Shown: one piece after another, positions 1-8,573 of the stretch
How positions within the stretch are numbered: the first letter of the stretch is position 1
Layout of the letters: each line of letters starts with the position of its first letter
Assembly (NCBI GenBank): GCA_910584155.1
Contig: CAJTYG010000007.1
Span: 72,614-136,613 of the forward strand
DNA: 64,000 bases
From: an uncultured Christensenella sp.
GTDB taxonomy: Bacteria > Bacillota > Clostridia > Christensenellales > CAG-917
Direction: 5' to 3'
Program-made: the position numbers and the translations under genes
The notes under the pieces: model-generated
What the model was told of the DNA's origin: nothing
Database searches by the model: none
What the model saw: only the letters and a program-made list of their open reading frames with translations

Positions 1-1153
1 AGTGGTGGCATTTGGCGGGCGCATATATCACGGTGAGGAAAATATAGCAAAATACAAAAACTCCACAAACACGCAGTTGTTTGACAAGGGTAGGACGATA
101 TACGGCGTAAACTTTTTAAAGCGTGACAGACACGCAGGCGCAGTTATCCACGACATAATTTTGGTAGAGGGCTATATGGACGTCATATCTCTCGGGGCGG
201 CGGGCGTGCGAAACGCCGTTGCGGGAATGGGCACTGCGCTCACCGAGGGGCAGGCGCACGAGCTGAAGCGTCTTGCACCAAAGGTATATGTCTGCTACGA
301 CGGCGACGGCGCAGGCAAAAAGGCGACGCTACGCAATGTGGATATACTTTTAAACAGCGGGCTCGAGGTGCGTGTAGTATCTCTTGACGACGGAAAGGAT
401 CCCGACGAAACCGTGCGTATGGACGGAGTAGACGGGTTTGTAAAAAAGCTTGAGGAAGCCGTGCCCGTCACAGATTATAAGCTGAAGCTTTGCGAGGACG
501 CTTGCGATATGTCCACATACGACGGGCGTACAAAATACGTAAAATCAGCCTTGACGGTGCTTGCGGCGCTTAAGGATAGCTCCGAGCGTGAGGTGTATCT
601 TGAGCTTATATCCTTAAAGAGCGGCGTGTCAATGGGCAAGCTGAGAGAGATGGCGGGTGCTGACGGAGCACAAAAGCAGGAACCCGTATCGCAGGAAAAA
701 ATAGCGAGGGGGCTTGCTGCGTCACGCTTTGTGTTAAGCTGCATAATGCAGAACAAAAAGTTTGTCAACATCGACGATATCGACGACGATTGGATATTGC
801 ACCCCGTGCATAAGGAAGTCGTCGCTTATGCGAGAGGCTTGCAGGGCGAGGCGTTCAACGTAGGCAAAATGTACAGCGCAGTTGCGGACGACGGCGAGAT
901 AAACGCTGTGATTGACCTGCAGGCGGAGTTTGAAAAGCAGATATTTGCAAAAAAAATCAAAGAGGAAGAATACTTTTACGACTGCTTGGTCACGCTTGCA
1001 AACGAAAGCATTTTAAACAGATTGGATACGCTAAAGACGCTGTACAACACGTCGGGCAACGCCGACGAAAAGCGCAAAGCCGTTGCAGAGATAAACGTGC
1101 TGCAAAAAAAATTGAAATCTAAATCCTTAGCGGATAAACACTTAGCTACTTAG
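1..1153 (+). CDS. dnaG: DNA primase, 3' part (5' end outside window)
   Basis: DNA primase makes RNA primers at the replication fork with the DnaB helicase. Only the C-terminal part is present: the reading frame runs off the left edge, so the zinc-binding domain and the start of the catalytic core are missing. The TOPRIM signature is visible as EGYMD near residue 57 of the visible part and DGDGAGKKA near residue 100. The rest is the helicase-interacting C-terminal region, with little recognisable motif. The stop (TAG, 1151-1153) is followed 10 bases later by rpoD, the usual dnaG-rpoD macromolecular synthesis arrangement. Identity is secure from the TOPRIM motifs and the neighbour. Confidence 0.95.
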   Translation, partial: VVAFGGRIYHGEENIAKYKNSTNTQLFDKGRTIYGVNFLKRDRHAGAVIHDIILVEGYMDVISLGAAGVRNAVAGMGTALTEGQAHELKRLAPKVYVCYDGDGAGKKATLRNVDILLNSGLEVRVVSLDDGKDPDETVRMDGVDGFVKKLEEAVPVTDYKLKLCEDACDMSTYDGRTKYVKSALTVLAALKDSSEREVYLELISLKSGVSMGKLREMAGADGAQKQEPVSQEKIARGLAASRFVLSCIMQNKKFVNIDDIDDDWILHPVHKEVVAYARGLQGEAFNVGKMYSAVADDGEINAVIDLQAEFEKQIFAKKIKEEEYFYDCLVTLANESILNRLDTLKTLYNTSGNADEKRKAVAEINVLQKKLKSKSLADKHLAT

Positions 1154-1163
1154 GAGGAGCATT

Positions 1164-2210
1164 GTGGACAGAGAACAACTATTAAAGCTGGAAATTGACA
1201 AGATCATCGCCATCGGCAAGGAAAAGGGTAGAGTTGCCGAGGACGAGATAATGGCAAAGCTTGAGCATTTAAACGCCACCGCCGAAGATATGGAGACGGT
1301 GTTCAATGCGTTGCAGGCTGAAAATATCAAGGTGGAGGAAGCACCCGAGGAGGATACGACAGACATCGACAAGATGATAGACAGCTCCGTGGACGACTCG
1401 GTGAAAATCTATCTTAAAGAGATAGGCAAGGTGCCGCTTTTGAGCGCCGAGCAGGAAATCGAGCTTGCAAAGCGTATGGAAAACGGCGACGAGGAAGCAA
1501 AGCGTACTTTGAGCGAAGCAAACCTGCGCCTTGTCGTTTCCATTGCAAAGCGATATGTGGGAAGGGGAATGCAGTTTCTCGACCTCATACAGGAAGGTAA
1601 CCTCGGACTTATGAAAGCGGTGGAGAAATTTGATTATACAAAGGGCTTCAAGTTTTCCACATATGCGACGTGGTGGATAAGACAGGCTATCACAAGAGCT
1701 ATCGCCGATCAGGCAAGGACTATCCGTATTCCTGTCCATATGGTGGAAACCATAAACAAGCAGGTGCGTGCGACAAGACAGCTTCTTCAAAGATTGGGCA
1801 GAGAGCCGTCGCCCGAGGAAATCGCAGAGTATCTCGGCTGCTCGGAAGAGCGTGTGCGTGAGATACAAAAGATTGCGCAGGACCCCGTTTCGCTTGAAAC
1901 GCCTATCGGCGAGGAAGAGGACAGTCACCTCGGCGACTTTATCGAGGACGGCACTGCGCCGTCTCCGAGCGACGTTGCAGAGAGCAATATGCTCAAAGAA
2001 CAGCTCATACAGGTGCTCAATACTCTCACGCCACGTGAGGAAAAGGTGCTGCGCCTGCGTTACGGTCTTGACGACAGCCATCCCCGCACCCTCGAGGAAG
2101 TCGGCAAGGAATTTAACGTCACCCGTGAGCGTATCCGTCAGATAGAGGCAAAGGCGCTGAGAAAGCTCCGTCACCCCAACAGGCTCAAAAAGCTTAAGGA
2201 TTTTGACTGA
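1164..2210 (+). CDS. rpoD: RNA polymerase primary sigma factor SigA/RpoD
   Basis: This is the housekeeping sigma-70 factor directing RNA polymerase to TTGACA/TATAAT promoters. At 348 aa it is the short Gram-positive form. Region 1.1-like sequence covers about residues 1-60, region 1.2 starts near 78, region 2 spans about 115-200 (with the YATWWIRQAI helix), and region 4 ends the protein (helix-turn-helix VTRERIRQIEAKALRKL). The start is GTG at 1164, chosen because AGGAGG sits at 1152-1157. The stop TGA shares its last base with the ATG of trmK, so the two are translationally coupled. Many promoters in this window match its consensus with 17-bp spacing. Confidence 0.97.
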   Translation: MDREQLLKLEIDKIIAIGKEKGRVAEDEIMAKLEHLNATAEDMETVFNALQAENIKVEEAPEEDTTDIDKMIDSSVDDSVKIYLKEIGKVPLLSAEQEIELAKRMENGDEEAKRTLSEANLRLVVSIAKRYVGRGMQFLDLIQEGNLGLMKAVEKFDYTKGFKFSTYATWWIRQAITRAIADQARTIRIPVHMVETINKQVRATRQLLQRLGREPSPEEIAEYLGCSEERVREIQKIAQDPVSLETPIGEEEDSHLGDFIEDGTAPSPSDVAESNMLKEQLIQVLNTLTPREEKVLRLRYGLDDSHPRTLEEVGKEFNVTRERIRQIEAKALRKLRHPNRLKKLKDFD

Positions 2211-2890
2211 TGCCCATACGACTTGACGAAAGACTGACCGCTATCGCAAGCCTTATAGACTACGGCTGCGTGGCGGACGTGGGCTGCGACCACGGCAAGC
2301 TTGGCTTTTATCTGCTAAGCACCGACAGGGCAAGCAAGGTCATAGCGACCGATATCAGCGCAGAAAGCTTGAAAAAAGCGCAGCAGCTTGCCTTTGACAA
2401 CGACGTAGATATGCAGACAAGGCTTGGCGACGGGCTTACGCCCGTTGCGGACGGCGAGGCGGATACGGTCGTAATAGCGGGGCTCGGCGGCGACGTCATT
2501 TCAAAAATACTTGCGGGCGCACGTGCGGATAAAAAGCGATTTAAGCACTTTGTACTGTCGCCTAATACGCATCCCGAAAAGGTGCGCAGAGAGCTGAATA
2601 TAAGCGGACACAGAATAAACCTCGACGACATCGTCGAGTGCGCAGGCAAGCGATATACGCTCATCAAAACCGAGCAGGGCGAACAGACGCTCGACGAGCT
2701 TCAAATTATGTTCGGCACGTTTTACAAGTCAAGCGGAAGCTTCTTAAAATATGCCGCAGAAGAGCTTGCATACAAAAAAAGCATACTCGCATCAAACGCT
2801 TCCGACGAGCTTGCCGACCGTGTGGCGCTTTTGGAAAAAGCAATACAAAACGCAAAGGAGAGCCAAAATGAAGATAAAACAAATCGTTGA
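2210..2890 (+). CDS. trmK: tRNA (adenine(22)-N1)-methyltransferase TrmK
   Basis: TrmK is an S-adenosylmethionine-dependent enzyme that makes m1A22 in bacterial tRNAs. The 226-aa protein opens with the class I methyltransferase SAM loop (VADVGCDHGKLGFYL, about residues 21-35) and has the GLGG segment of the family near residue 92. It lies between rpoD and the Nif3-like gene, the standard Firmicutes order sigA-trmK-yqfO. The ATG overlaps the rpoD stop by one base. Its 3' end overlaps the next gene by 23 bp. Confidence 0.9.
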   Translation: MPIRLDERLTAIASLIDYGCVADVGCDHGKLGFYLLSTDRASKVIATDISAESLKKAQQLAFDNDVDMQTRLGDGLTPVADGEADTVVIAGLGGDVISKILAGARADKKRFKHFVLSPNTHPEKVRRELNISGHRINLDDIVECAGKRYTLIKTEQGEQTLDELQIMFGTFYKSSGSFLKYAAEELAYKKSILASNASDELADRVALLEKAIQNAKESQNEDKTNR

Positions 2891-3620
2891 CGTCATAGAA
2901 AATGCGGCGCCGCTCTCGCTTGCGGAGGAATGGGACAACGTCGGACTTATGGTGGGCGACTTAAACGGCGAGTGTACGGGTGTTATGCTTGCGCTCGACC
3001 TCACGGCAGACGTTGTAAAGCAGGCGATAGAGCAAGGGTGCGAGCTGATAGTTACGCACCACCCGTTTATATTCCGTCCGCTGAAGCGTATCGATTTTGG
3101 CGAGGCGAAGGGCGCAACGATAAAGCTGCTGATACAAAATGGGATAAGTGTGTATTCTGCGCATACAAACCTTGACAAGTCCGAGCGTGGGCTCAACGCT
3201 GCGCTATGCAGACTGTTTAAGGCAAAATCGTTTGCTATGGACGGCGTAGGGGCAATATTTACCGTGGATAAAACCACTCTTGCCGATTTTGCAAAGCGCA
3301 CCGCAAGCTTGCTCGGCGACAAAAGTGTGCGTATGATAGGCGACCCCGACAGGACGGTAGAGCGTGTGTACGTAGTGAGCGGCAGCGGCGGAAGCGAATA
3401 TAGCGCTGCTATGAAGTGTGCGGACGTGCTGCTCACTGGCGACCTGAAGCACCACAACTATATAGACGCAATAGAGGACGGCTTTGCGCTTGTTGAATAT
3501 TCGCACTTCGCAAGCGAAATAATTGCGCAGGACGTGCTTGAGGGTATTTTAAAGGAAACAAATATAAAAATAATAAAGGCAAAACAGAGCAGTCCTTTCA
3601 GACTGTTGGAGGAAATATGA
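2868..3620 (+). CDS. Nif3-like dinuclear metal centre protein (YqfO family, short form)
   Basis: Nif3/DUF34 proteins bind two metal ions and are often annotated as GTP cyclohydrolase I type 2 homologues; the physiological reaction is not settled. The 250-aa protein shows the family signatures: EEWDNVGLMVGD near the N-terminus, THHPF(I)FRPLK in the middle and YSHFASE near the C-terminus, contributing His and Glu metal ligands. It is the short form without the PII-like insert. I chose ATG 2868 because AAAGGAG lies at 2854-2860; a longer in-frame extension upstream runs inside trmK and has no ribosome site. The stop overlaps the next ATG in an ATGA. Confidence 0.88.
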   Translation: MKIKQIVDVIENAAPLSLAEEWDNVGLMVGDLNGECTGVMLALDLTADVVKQAIEQGCELIVTHHPFIFRPLKRIDFGEAKGATIKLLIQNGISVYSAHTNLDKSERGLNAALCRLFKAKSFAMDGVGAIFTVDKTTLADFAKRTASLLGDKSVRMIGDPDRTVERVYVVSGSGGSEYSAAMKCADVLLTGDLKHHNYIDAIEDGFALVEYSHFASEIIAQDVLEGILKETNIKIIKAKQSSPFRLLEEI

Positions 3621-4330
3621 AATTTGACAAGATTTTGCAGTACCAAAAGATAGAACAAGAGGCTTTGTCACTCAAGGCGGAAATGGCAAAAAGCGAGGCG
3701 TGGCAGAGATTTCAGGACGCTCAGTCAAAGCTTGAGGCAGCTACGGCAAGCATAGGCAAGCTTACAAACGAGGCAAACGAGCTGCTCAAAAACTATGAGA
3801 AAATGAGAAGCAGGATAGACGCTATAAAGAGCGAGCTTGCCGATTTTGACGGCATTCTCGAGGGCGTACAGGATGTGACCGAGGCGGACTATTATCTGAA
3901 GCTGATAAGCGCAATATCCGAAAAGCTTACCGCTCTTGAAAAAGAGGCAAACGGCGTTGCGAGCAGGATAGACCAAATCAACAGCGCATACAGCAAGACG
4001 TGGGAGCAGGGCGTAAGGGCAACGCAGGCATGCAAAAACGCAAAGGCGGAATACGGCAAATATGCAGCCGCCTTCAAGGACAGATTTGACGAAATGCAAA
4101 AGCAGCTCATTGCGCTTGCAAAGGAAATTCCGGACGATATAATGAGCGAATACAATAGGCTCAAAAGGTCGCAGAAGCTGCCGATTTACGTCAAATTCGA
4201 CGCAGAACACAAGGTGTGCGGACGTTGCCGCACCGAGGTTTCAAACGACGTATGCGCAAAGCTCAAAGCCCCCGGCGATTATGCCGAGTGCCCGAATTGC
4301 CGCCGCATACTTTATGTAGCAGAAAACTAA
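3617..4330 (+). CDS. Coiled-coil C4-type zinc-ribbon protein (COG1579 family)
   Basis: The 237-aa cytoplasmic protein is a long helical coiled coil (about residues 10-175) followed by a C-terminal zinc ribbon with two cysteine pairs, CGRC near residue 201 and CPNC near residue 224. This architecture matches the COG1579 putative nucleic-acid-binding zinc-ribbon family, whose precise role is unsettled. The gene is coupled to the Nif3-like gene by an ATGA overlap; GGAGG lies at 3608-3612. It ends the dnaG-rpoD-trmK-Nif3 string, and a hairpin follows at 4339-4365. Confidence 0.85.
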   Translation: MKFDKILQYQKIEQEALSLKAEMAKSEAWQRFQDAQSKLEAATASIGKLTNEANELLKNYEKMRSRIDAIKSELADFDGILEGVQDVTEADYYLKLISAISEKLTALEKEANGVASRIDQINSAYSKTWEQGVRATQACKNAKAEYGKYAAAFKDRFDEMQKQLIALAKEIPDDIMSEYNRLKRSQKLPIYVKFDAEHKVCGRCRTEVSNDVCAKLKAPGDYAECPNCRRILYVAEN

Positions 4331-4338
4331 ACCGACGC

Positions 4339-4365
4339 TTTATCCTGTCATTTTGACGGGATAAA
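4339..4365 (+). terminator. Inverted repeat, possible terminator after the rpoD string
   Basis: The arms TTTATCC..GTCA and TGAC..GGATAAA pair around a TTT loop, with one T.G pair. No long T-run follows, so this may be a weak terminator or a processing hairpin. It lies in the 73-bp gap before lacZ. Confidence 0.45.
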
Positions 4366-4403
4366 ACGGCATTATAAAAAATATCAAAGCATAAGAGAGA
4401 AAA

Positions 4404-7400
4404 ATGAAAGAGTATTTTAACAATCCCGATGTGTACAGTGTCAACGTATGTGAAAAACACGGCGCAGGCTTTCCTGTCGATAAACACGGTCAGGAAAAAA
4501 CAGAATTGCTAAACGGCGAGTGGAATTTCAGATTTTTCGGTTCCGTAGACTTTTTACAGCTCAACCCCGATGCGTGGGACAAGATTTCCGTGCCGTCAAA
4601 CTGGCAGCTCAAGGGCTTTGACAGACCTATATACAGCAATATAAGATATCCAAAACCCATTGCCACGAGCGGACACCCGAGAATAAACGCAAGCGAAAAT
4701 CCTTGCGGACTTTATATGAGGAAGTTTGACATAAAAAATCTTGACGACGATATACATATAAACTTTTGCGCAAACAGCGGCGCCGAGCTTTATATAAACG
4801 GTACGTTTGTCGGATACAGCGAGGACACGTTCGATTATCAGGAATACGATATTACGCCGTTTGTCCACGTGGGCGAAAACGAGGTGAAAATAGTTGTGTA
4901 TCGCTATACGACGGGCAGCTATCTCGAGGATCAGGATATGTGGCGTTTGTCGGGACTTTTCAGAGATGTAACTCTTATTTATCTGCCCAAGCGCAGAATA
5001 GAGGATGTGTTTGTTAGAGCACGCTTTGACAAGACCTTCAGCAGCGCTCAGCTTCAGATAGACGCAAAGGTATTCTGCAAGGCGGACGATGACGGGCAGT
5101 GCATAGAGGACGGCAACTTCAAGGCGGAGCTTATCGACGCAGACGGAAACGTCGTCGCCGATATGGACTTTGCTCTTGTAGAGATAGATGCAGGCGACAC
5201 CGCAAAGGTGAGACTTGTGCAGAGCATAGAATCTCCCAAGCTTTGGAGTGCGGAGGACCCGTATCTTTATAAGCTGCGCTTTGCGCTTGTCGAGCAAAAG
5301 GGCGGCGAGGAACAATATCTTGACGGACGCATACTCGATTTCGGCTTCAGGAGCGTGCAGATTGTGCCGATGATAAACGGAAAAGAGCCGTATATCGCAC
5401 TTAACGGCAAAAAGCTTAAGATAAGAGGCGTCAACCGTCACGAGTTCCATCCCGATTTTGGCCACGCTGTGCCAAAGGAATACACCGAGGCGGATATAAT
5501 TTTGCTGAAGCGCAACAACGTCAACAGTATAAGAACGTCGCACTATCCCAACAGCAGAGATTTTTATAAGCTATGCGACAAATACGGCATAATGGTAATG
5601 TGCGAAAACAACCTCGAAACGCACGGGCTTGCGAGCCGTGTGCCTCACTCAAACAAGCGTTGGATAAAGCAGTGCTGCCATCGTATGAAAAGCATGGTGA
5701 AGACATATCGCAATCACACCTGCATACTGTTCTGGTCGCTTGGCAACGAAAGCGGCAACGGCAAAGCGTTTATGGCGATGAAAAAAACAGCACTTAAATT
5801 TGACGATACACGCCCGATACATTACGAGCCCGACGCACATATGCGTGTGACCGACATTATGAGCGAAATGTACGGCAAAGAGGAAAGTATGGAAGCCATT
5901 GCCAACAATAAAACCCACGTTCACTGTCTTGCGACGTTGTGGGCACCGCTCGGACATCTGCTCACTCCCGCAATGTACAGGGATAAGCCATATATTCAGT
6001 GCGAATACGCCCACTGTATGGGCAACAGCCTCGGCAACTTTGACGACTATTGGAAGCATTTTAGAGCGCACGACAGGCTTTGCGGCGGATATATTTGGGA
6101 TTTTGCGGATCAGTCTATAAAGCGTGTTGCGCCCGACGGTACGGTGGAATATACCTACGGCGGCGACTGGGGGGATAAGCCCAACGACGGTACGTTTGCG
6201 TTTAACGGAATAGTAAGAGCGGACAGAAGCCCAAATCCCGCTTTCTATGAAGTGAAAAAGGTTTATCAGCAGGTGTGGTTTGACTTTAAGGACGGAAAAA
6301 TTCTGTTGACAAATGAATTTATGTTTACGTCTTTGGATAAATACGCCGCCAAATTCGAGCTTCTTTCAGACGGTAGGCCCGTAAAAACAGCCGTGTGCGA
6401 TATGCCGCACGTTGCGCCTCTTTCAAAGGGTGAAATGGTGTTGCCGTTTGAAATCGAGGGCGACGGCGAGCTTGCGCTCAACTGCTATGCGGTCGTAAAG
6501 GAAGACGGCGGAGTGTTTAAAAAGGACGACATCATCGCCGAGTGTCAGATAGAGATAACGCCGTTTATGGCTAAAAAGTTCAACGAGGCTCAGGGTAAAA
6601 CCGCCTTCTTTGAGGACGATAAGATTTTGCTTGAATGTGCAAATATGGTCGTTACTGTCAACAAAAACAGCGGATATATCACATCTATCGTCAAAAATGG
6701 GGTAGAACAGCTCACAACGCCTTTGCGTCCGAATTTTTGGCGTGCTCGTATAGACAATGATAAGTCGCCGCAGCTTCCCGAAATCGCACAGACGCTTCTC
6801 GGCAAAAAGTTCTTTAAGGCGTGCGACTCGAAGCTTGTCAAATCAAATATGGTGATAAGCGACAGACGTGTCGAAATAGATTGGACGTGCTTCCCGCAGT
6901 TTGCGTTTTTAAAGACCGTTTACGAGGCGGGCGAGGACGGACTTAAAATTTCGATGAGAGTGCGCAACACCACGTTTACGCTGCCTCGCTTTGGCTTCAG
7001 AATGGGGCTCGATACTGAGGATAAGGTCAAATTTTTCGGCAGAGGACCGCATGAAAATTACTGCGACAGAAAGACCGCCGCAAAGCTTGGCGTTTATGAG
7101 GGTAGCATAGCGGATTTTGAGCACGACTATCTTGTCCCGCAGGAAAACGGCAACCACTGCGATACACGCTTTGTGACTGTAGGCGAAAACGGACTTGTGT
7201 TCGAGGCGCTGTCAAAGCCCTTTGAGTTCAGCGTACACGACTATACGCAGGAAGCACTTGACGAGGCAACTCACGCCCACGAGCTCAAGCACGGCGACGT
7301 CATCGAGCTGTTTATAGACGGCAAGCAAAGAGGAGTCGGCGGCGACGTGCCTGCAATGGCGTGTATCAAAAAGCCGTACAAGATAGCGCCCAACAAAACG

Positions 7401-7427
7401 CACGAGTTTGAATTTATCATAAAATAA
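4404..7427 (+). CDS. lacZ: Beta-galactosidase, glycoside hydrolase family 2
   Basis: A GH2 enzyme that hydrolyses terminal beta-galactosides such as lactose. At 1007 aa it has the full LacZ length. The sugar-binding jelly roll is N-terminal (ending near SGLFRDV), the immunoglobulin-like domain follows, then the TIM barrel. The acid/base Glu is E449 (WSLGNESGNG) and the nucleophile is E534 (QCEYAHCMGNS). The C-terminal beta-galactosidase small-chain domain closes the protein (FFGRGPHENYCDRK). There is no signal peptide, so it acts in the cytosol. No sugar transporter or regulator gene is adjacent. It converges on pnuC with a shared terminator at 7460-7485. Confidence 0.95.
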   Translation: MKEYFNNPDVYSVNVCEKHGAGFPVDKHGQEKTELLNGEWNFRFFGSVDFLQLNPDAWDKISVPSNWQLKGFDRPIYSNIRYPKPIATSGHPRINASENPCGLYMRKFDIKNLDDDIHINFCANSGAELYINGTFVGYSEDTFDYQEYDITPFVHVGENEVKIVVYRYTTGSYLEDQDMWRLSGLFRDVTLIYLPKRRIEDVFVRARFDKTFSSAQLQIDAKVFCKADDDGQCIEDGNFKAELIDADGNVVADMDFALVEIDAGDTAKVRLVQSIESPKLWSAEDPYLYKLRFALVEQKGGEEQYLDGRILDFGFRSVQIVPMINGKEPYIALNGKKLKIRGVNRHEFHPDFGHAVPKEYTEADIILLKRNNVNSIRTSHYPNSRDFYKLCDKYGIMVMCENNLETHGLASRVPHSNKRWIKQCCHRMKSMVKTYRNHTCILFWSLGNESGNGKAFMAMKKTALKFDDTRPIHYEPDAHMRVTDIMSEMYGKEESMEAIANNKTHVHCLATLWAPLGHLLTPAMYRDKPYIQCEYAHCMGNSLGNFDDYWKHFRAHDRLCGGYIWDFADQSIKRVAPDGTVEYTYGGDWGDKPNDGTFAFNGIVRADRSPNPAFYEVKKVYQQVWFDFKDGKILLTNEFMFTSLDKYAAKFELLSDGRPVKTAVCDMPHVAPLSKGEMVLPFEIEGDGELALNCYAVVKEDGGVFKKDDIIAECQIEITPFMAKKFNEAQGKTAFFEDDKILLECANMVVTVNKNSGYITSIVKNGVEQLTTPLRPNFWRARIDNDKSPQLPEIAQTLLGKKFFKACDSKLVKSNMVISDRRVEIDWTCFPQFAFLKTVYEAGEDGLKISMRVRNTTFTLPRFGFRMGLDTEDKVKFFGRGPHENYCDRKTAAKLGVYEGSIADFEHDYLVPQENGNHCDTRFVTVGENGLVFEALSKPFEFSVHDYTQEALDEATHAHELKHGDVIELFIDGKQRGVGGDVPAMACIKKPYKIAPNKTHEFEFIIK

Positions 7428-7459
7428 TTAAATTTGAATTTAAATTGTTTAGATGACTG

Positions 7460-7485
7460 AAAAGCGTGGCAATAGCCACGTTTTT
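7460..7485. terminator. Bidirectional terminator between lacZ and pnuC
   Basis: AAAAGCGTGGC and GCCACGTTTTT form a hairpin with A- and T-runs on both sides, serving the two convergent genes. It touches the pnuC stop codon. Confidence 0.8.
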
Positions 7486-8306
7486 CATTCGTTTGGAATT
7501 TGGTTTTCGTCTTCCGATATATCATCATCGAAAGTGGGTTCTTCTGTATCGCAAGCGGTTTCTTCCGTATTGCCAGTGGGCTTTTCCGTATTGCAGGCGG
7601 GTTCTTCGGTGTTTTGCGACTGCGCTTTTTTCATTTTGCACCAACTGATAAAGCCATAGATGTCGTTTACAAGAAACATCGCAAAGCAGGTGACCATTGG
7701 CAGATATGAGATATCCTCGAGGGTGGCAAGCACCCAAAGCACTATCAGTATTATGTCGTTTGCCGAATATGCTATCGCATACCACGGCGAACGCAAAAAG
7801 GTGAGATAACATGCAAGAAAGCTTGTTGTAACCGACAGCGTGCTCACTGCAAGGTTTGGAGTGTTTAGCGCACGCAGAATAAAATAAAATGCGACGGTCA
7901 CTGCGGCGGTGCAGGTAAGCATAACGGCGATTTTCTTTTTTGTGAGTGAGGCAACTTTCACTTGTCCGCTTTTTCCGTATGGATTTTTAAGCCATGAAAA
8001 CACGGACATAAGCGCTATAGGTCCCGACATAAAGGCATAGGTGATAAACTCGCTGTAATATCTGAAAAGATAGGAAACTATGCTGTAAAACACTGCAAAA
8101 ATCACCATTATGATTTCGCCGACCACCTGACCGTTTGCGTGCAGTATGAGCGAGGTCACGCCGACCACTGCGGATACGAAGGTGAGGGGATCCTTCCAAC
8201 CCGTGAGTCCAAATGCGACAATATTGACGGCTATGGACACCGCCCACAAAATGTAGTCTCTCGCCTTTAGCGATTTAAAAGGATTTGCTATCACAAGCTT
8301 TTTCAT
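7485..8306 (-). CDS. pnuC: PnuC-family nicotinamide riboside (or related vitamin) transporter
   Basis: PnuC proteins are membrane facilitators for nicotinamide riboside or related vitamin precursors, which a cytosolic kinase then traps. The 273-aa protein has about seven hydrophobic segments. The family signature is clear in the C-terminal half: SPWYAIAYSANDIILIVLW and FLVNDIYGFISW. The last ~45 residues are a hydrophilic tail built on four 7-residue repeats (NTEEPAC-like, 21-bp DNA repeats at about 7533-7616), unusual for the family. Substrate cannot be decided from sequence; relatives carry thiamine or riboflavin. The gene has its own promoter and a leader with terminator and antiterminator folds (8318-8451). 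The start is ATG with GGACGGAG upstream. Confidence 0.85.
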   Translation of the reverse strand: MKKLVIANPFKSLKARDYILWAVSIAVNIVAFGLTGWKDPLTFVSAVVGVTSLILHANGQVVGEIIMVIFAVFYSIVSYLFRYYSEFITYAFMSGPIALMSVFSWLKNPYGKSGQVKVASLTKKKIAVMLTCTAAVTVAFYFILRALNTPNLAVSTLSVTTSFLACYLTFLRSPWYAIAYSANDIILIVLWVLATLEDISYLPMVTCFAMFLVNDIYGFISWCKMKKAQSQNTEEPACNTEKPTGNTEETACDTEEPTFDDDISEDENQIPNE

Positions 8307-8317
8307 TTGCTCCGTCC

Positions 8318-8416
8318 AAAAAAATAAGCATCCGATATGATACGACTTCTAAGACCTAATGACGTATCGACGAATGCTGTGCATTACACTACCCGGTGGC
8401 AGTTAAGTTCGATTTC
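8318..8416 (-). promoter_or_regulatory. Terminator-type leader of pnuC (candidate riboswitch)
   Basis: Read on the minus strand, the ~100-nt leader contains a hairpin ACTGCC-ACCG-GGTAGT (8403-8388, extended by TTA/TAA). A terminator follows: GCATTCG (8377-8371) pairs with CGGATGC (8334-8328), GATACG with CGTATC, and a run of seven T's (8324-8318) comes next. The 5' arm of the terminator can instead pair as AATGC-ACA-GCATT (8385-8373), an antiterminator. The ribosome site lies just beyond. I do not recognise a known aptamer (it is not TPP, FMN or preQ1 by eye). Confidence 0.6.
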
Positions 8417-8422
8417 ATCCAT

Positions 8423-8451
8423 AATATAGCACAGCGCACGCAGTCAGTCAA
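8423..8451 (-). promoter_or_regulatory. Sigma-A promoter of pnuC
   Basis: On the minus strand, -35 TTGACT (8451-8446), 17-bp spacer, -10 TATATT (8428-8423). Transcription would begin near 8416, giving a leader of about 110 nt. Confidence 0.75.
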
Positions 8452-8473
8452 CTATTTGAATGTGCAATTTTGA

Positions 8474-8502
8474 TTGACTTTATTTATACACAAAACTATA
8501 AT
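8474..8502 (+). promoter_or_regulatory. Sigma-A promoter of thrS
   Basis: -35 TTGACT (8474-8479), 17-bp spacer, -10 TATAAT (8497-8502). It is divergent from the pnuC promoter, 23 bp away. The leader to thrS is only about 65 nt, too short for a T-box. It contains hairpins GCTC/GAGC and GCG..AACC/GGTT..CGC, whose base abuts the ribosome site GGAGG at 8565-8569. Confidence 0.8.
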
Positions 8503-8573
8503 GATTAGTGCTCGTAAAGAGCAAATATTAAATTGCGTACAACCCTTTGTGAGGTTGATTGCGCGGAGGTTTT

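Noticed and set aside
1269..2174. Long minus-strand open frame opposite rpoD
   Set aside because: It is a codon-bias shadow of rpoD: no ribosome site, Cys/His/Leu-rich shadow composition, and the plus-strand protein is certain.
4596..5543. Minus-strand open frame opposite lacZ
   Set aside because: Shadow of the GH2 gene, whose catalytic residues and full length are clear.
8318..8416. TPP or preQ1 riboswitch for pnuC
   Set aside because: Neither the TPP blocks (CTGAGA, ACCTGATCTGG) nor the preQ1 core is seen.
8503..8573. T-box in front of thrS (also considered for tyrS and valS)
   Set aside because: The leaders are far too short and no AGGGTGGnACCGCG motif is present.
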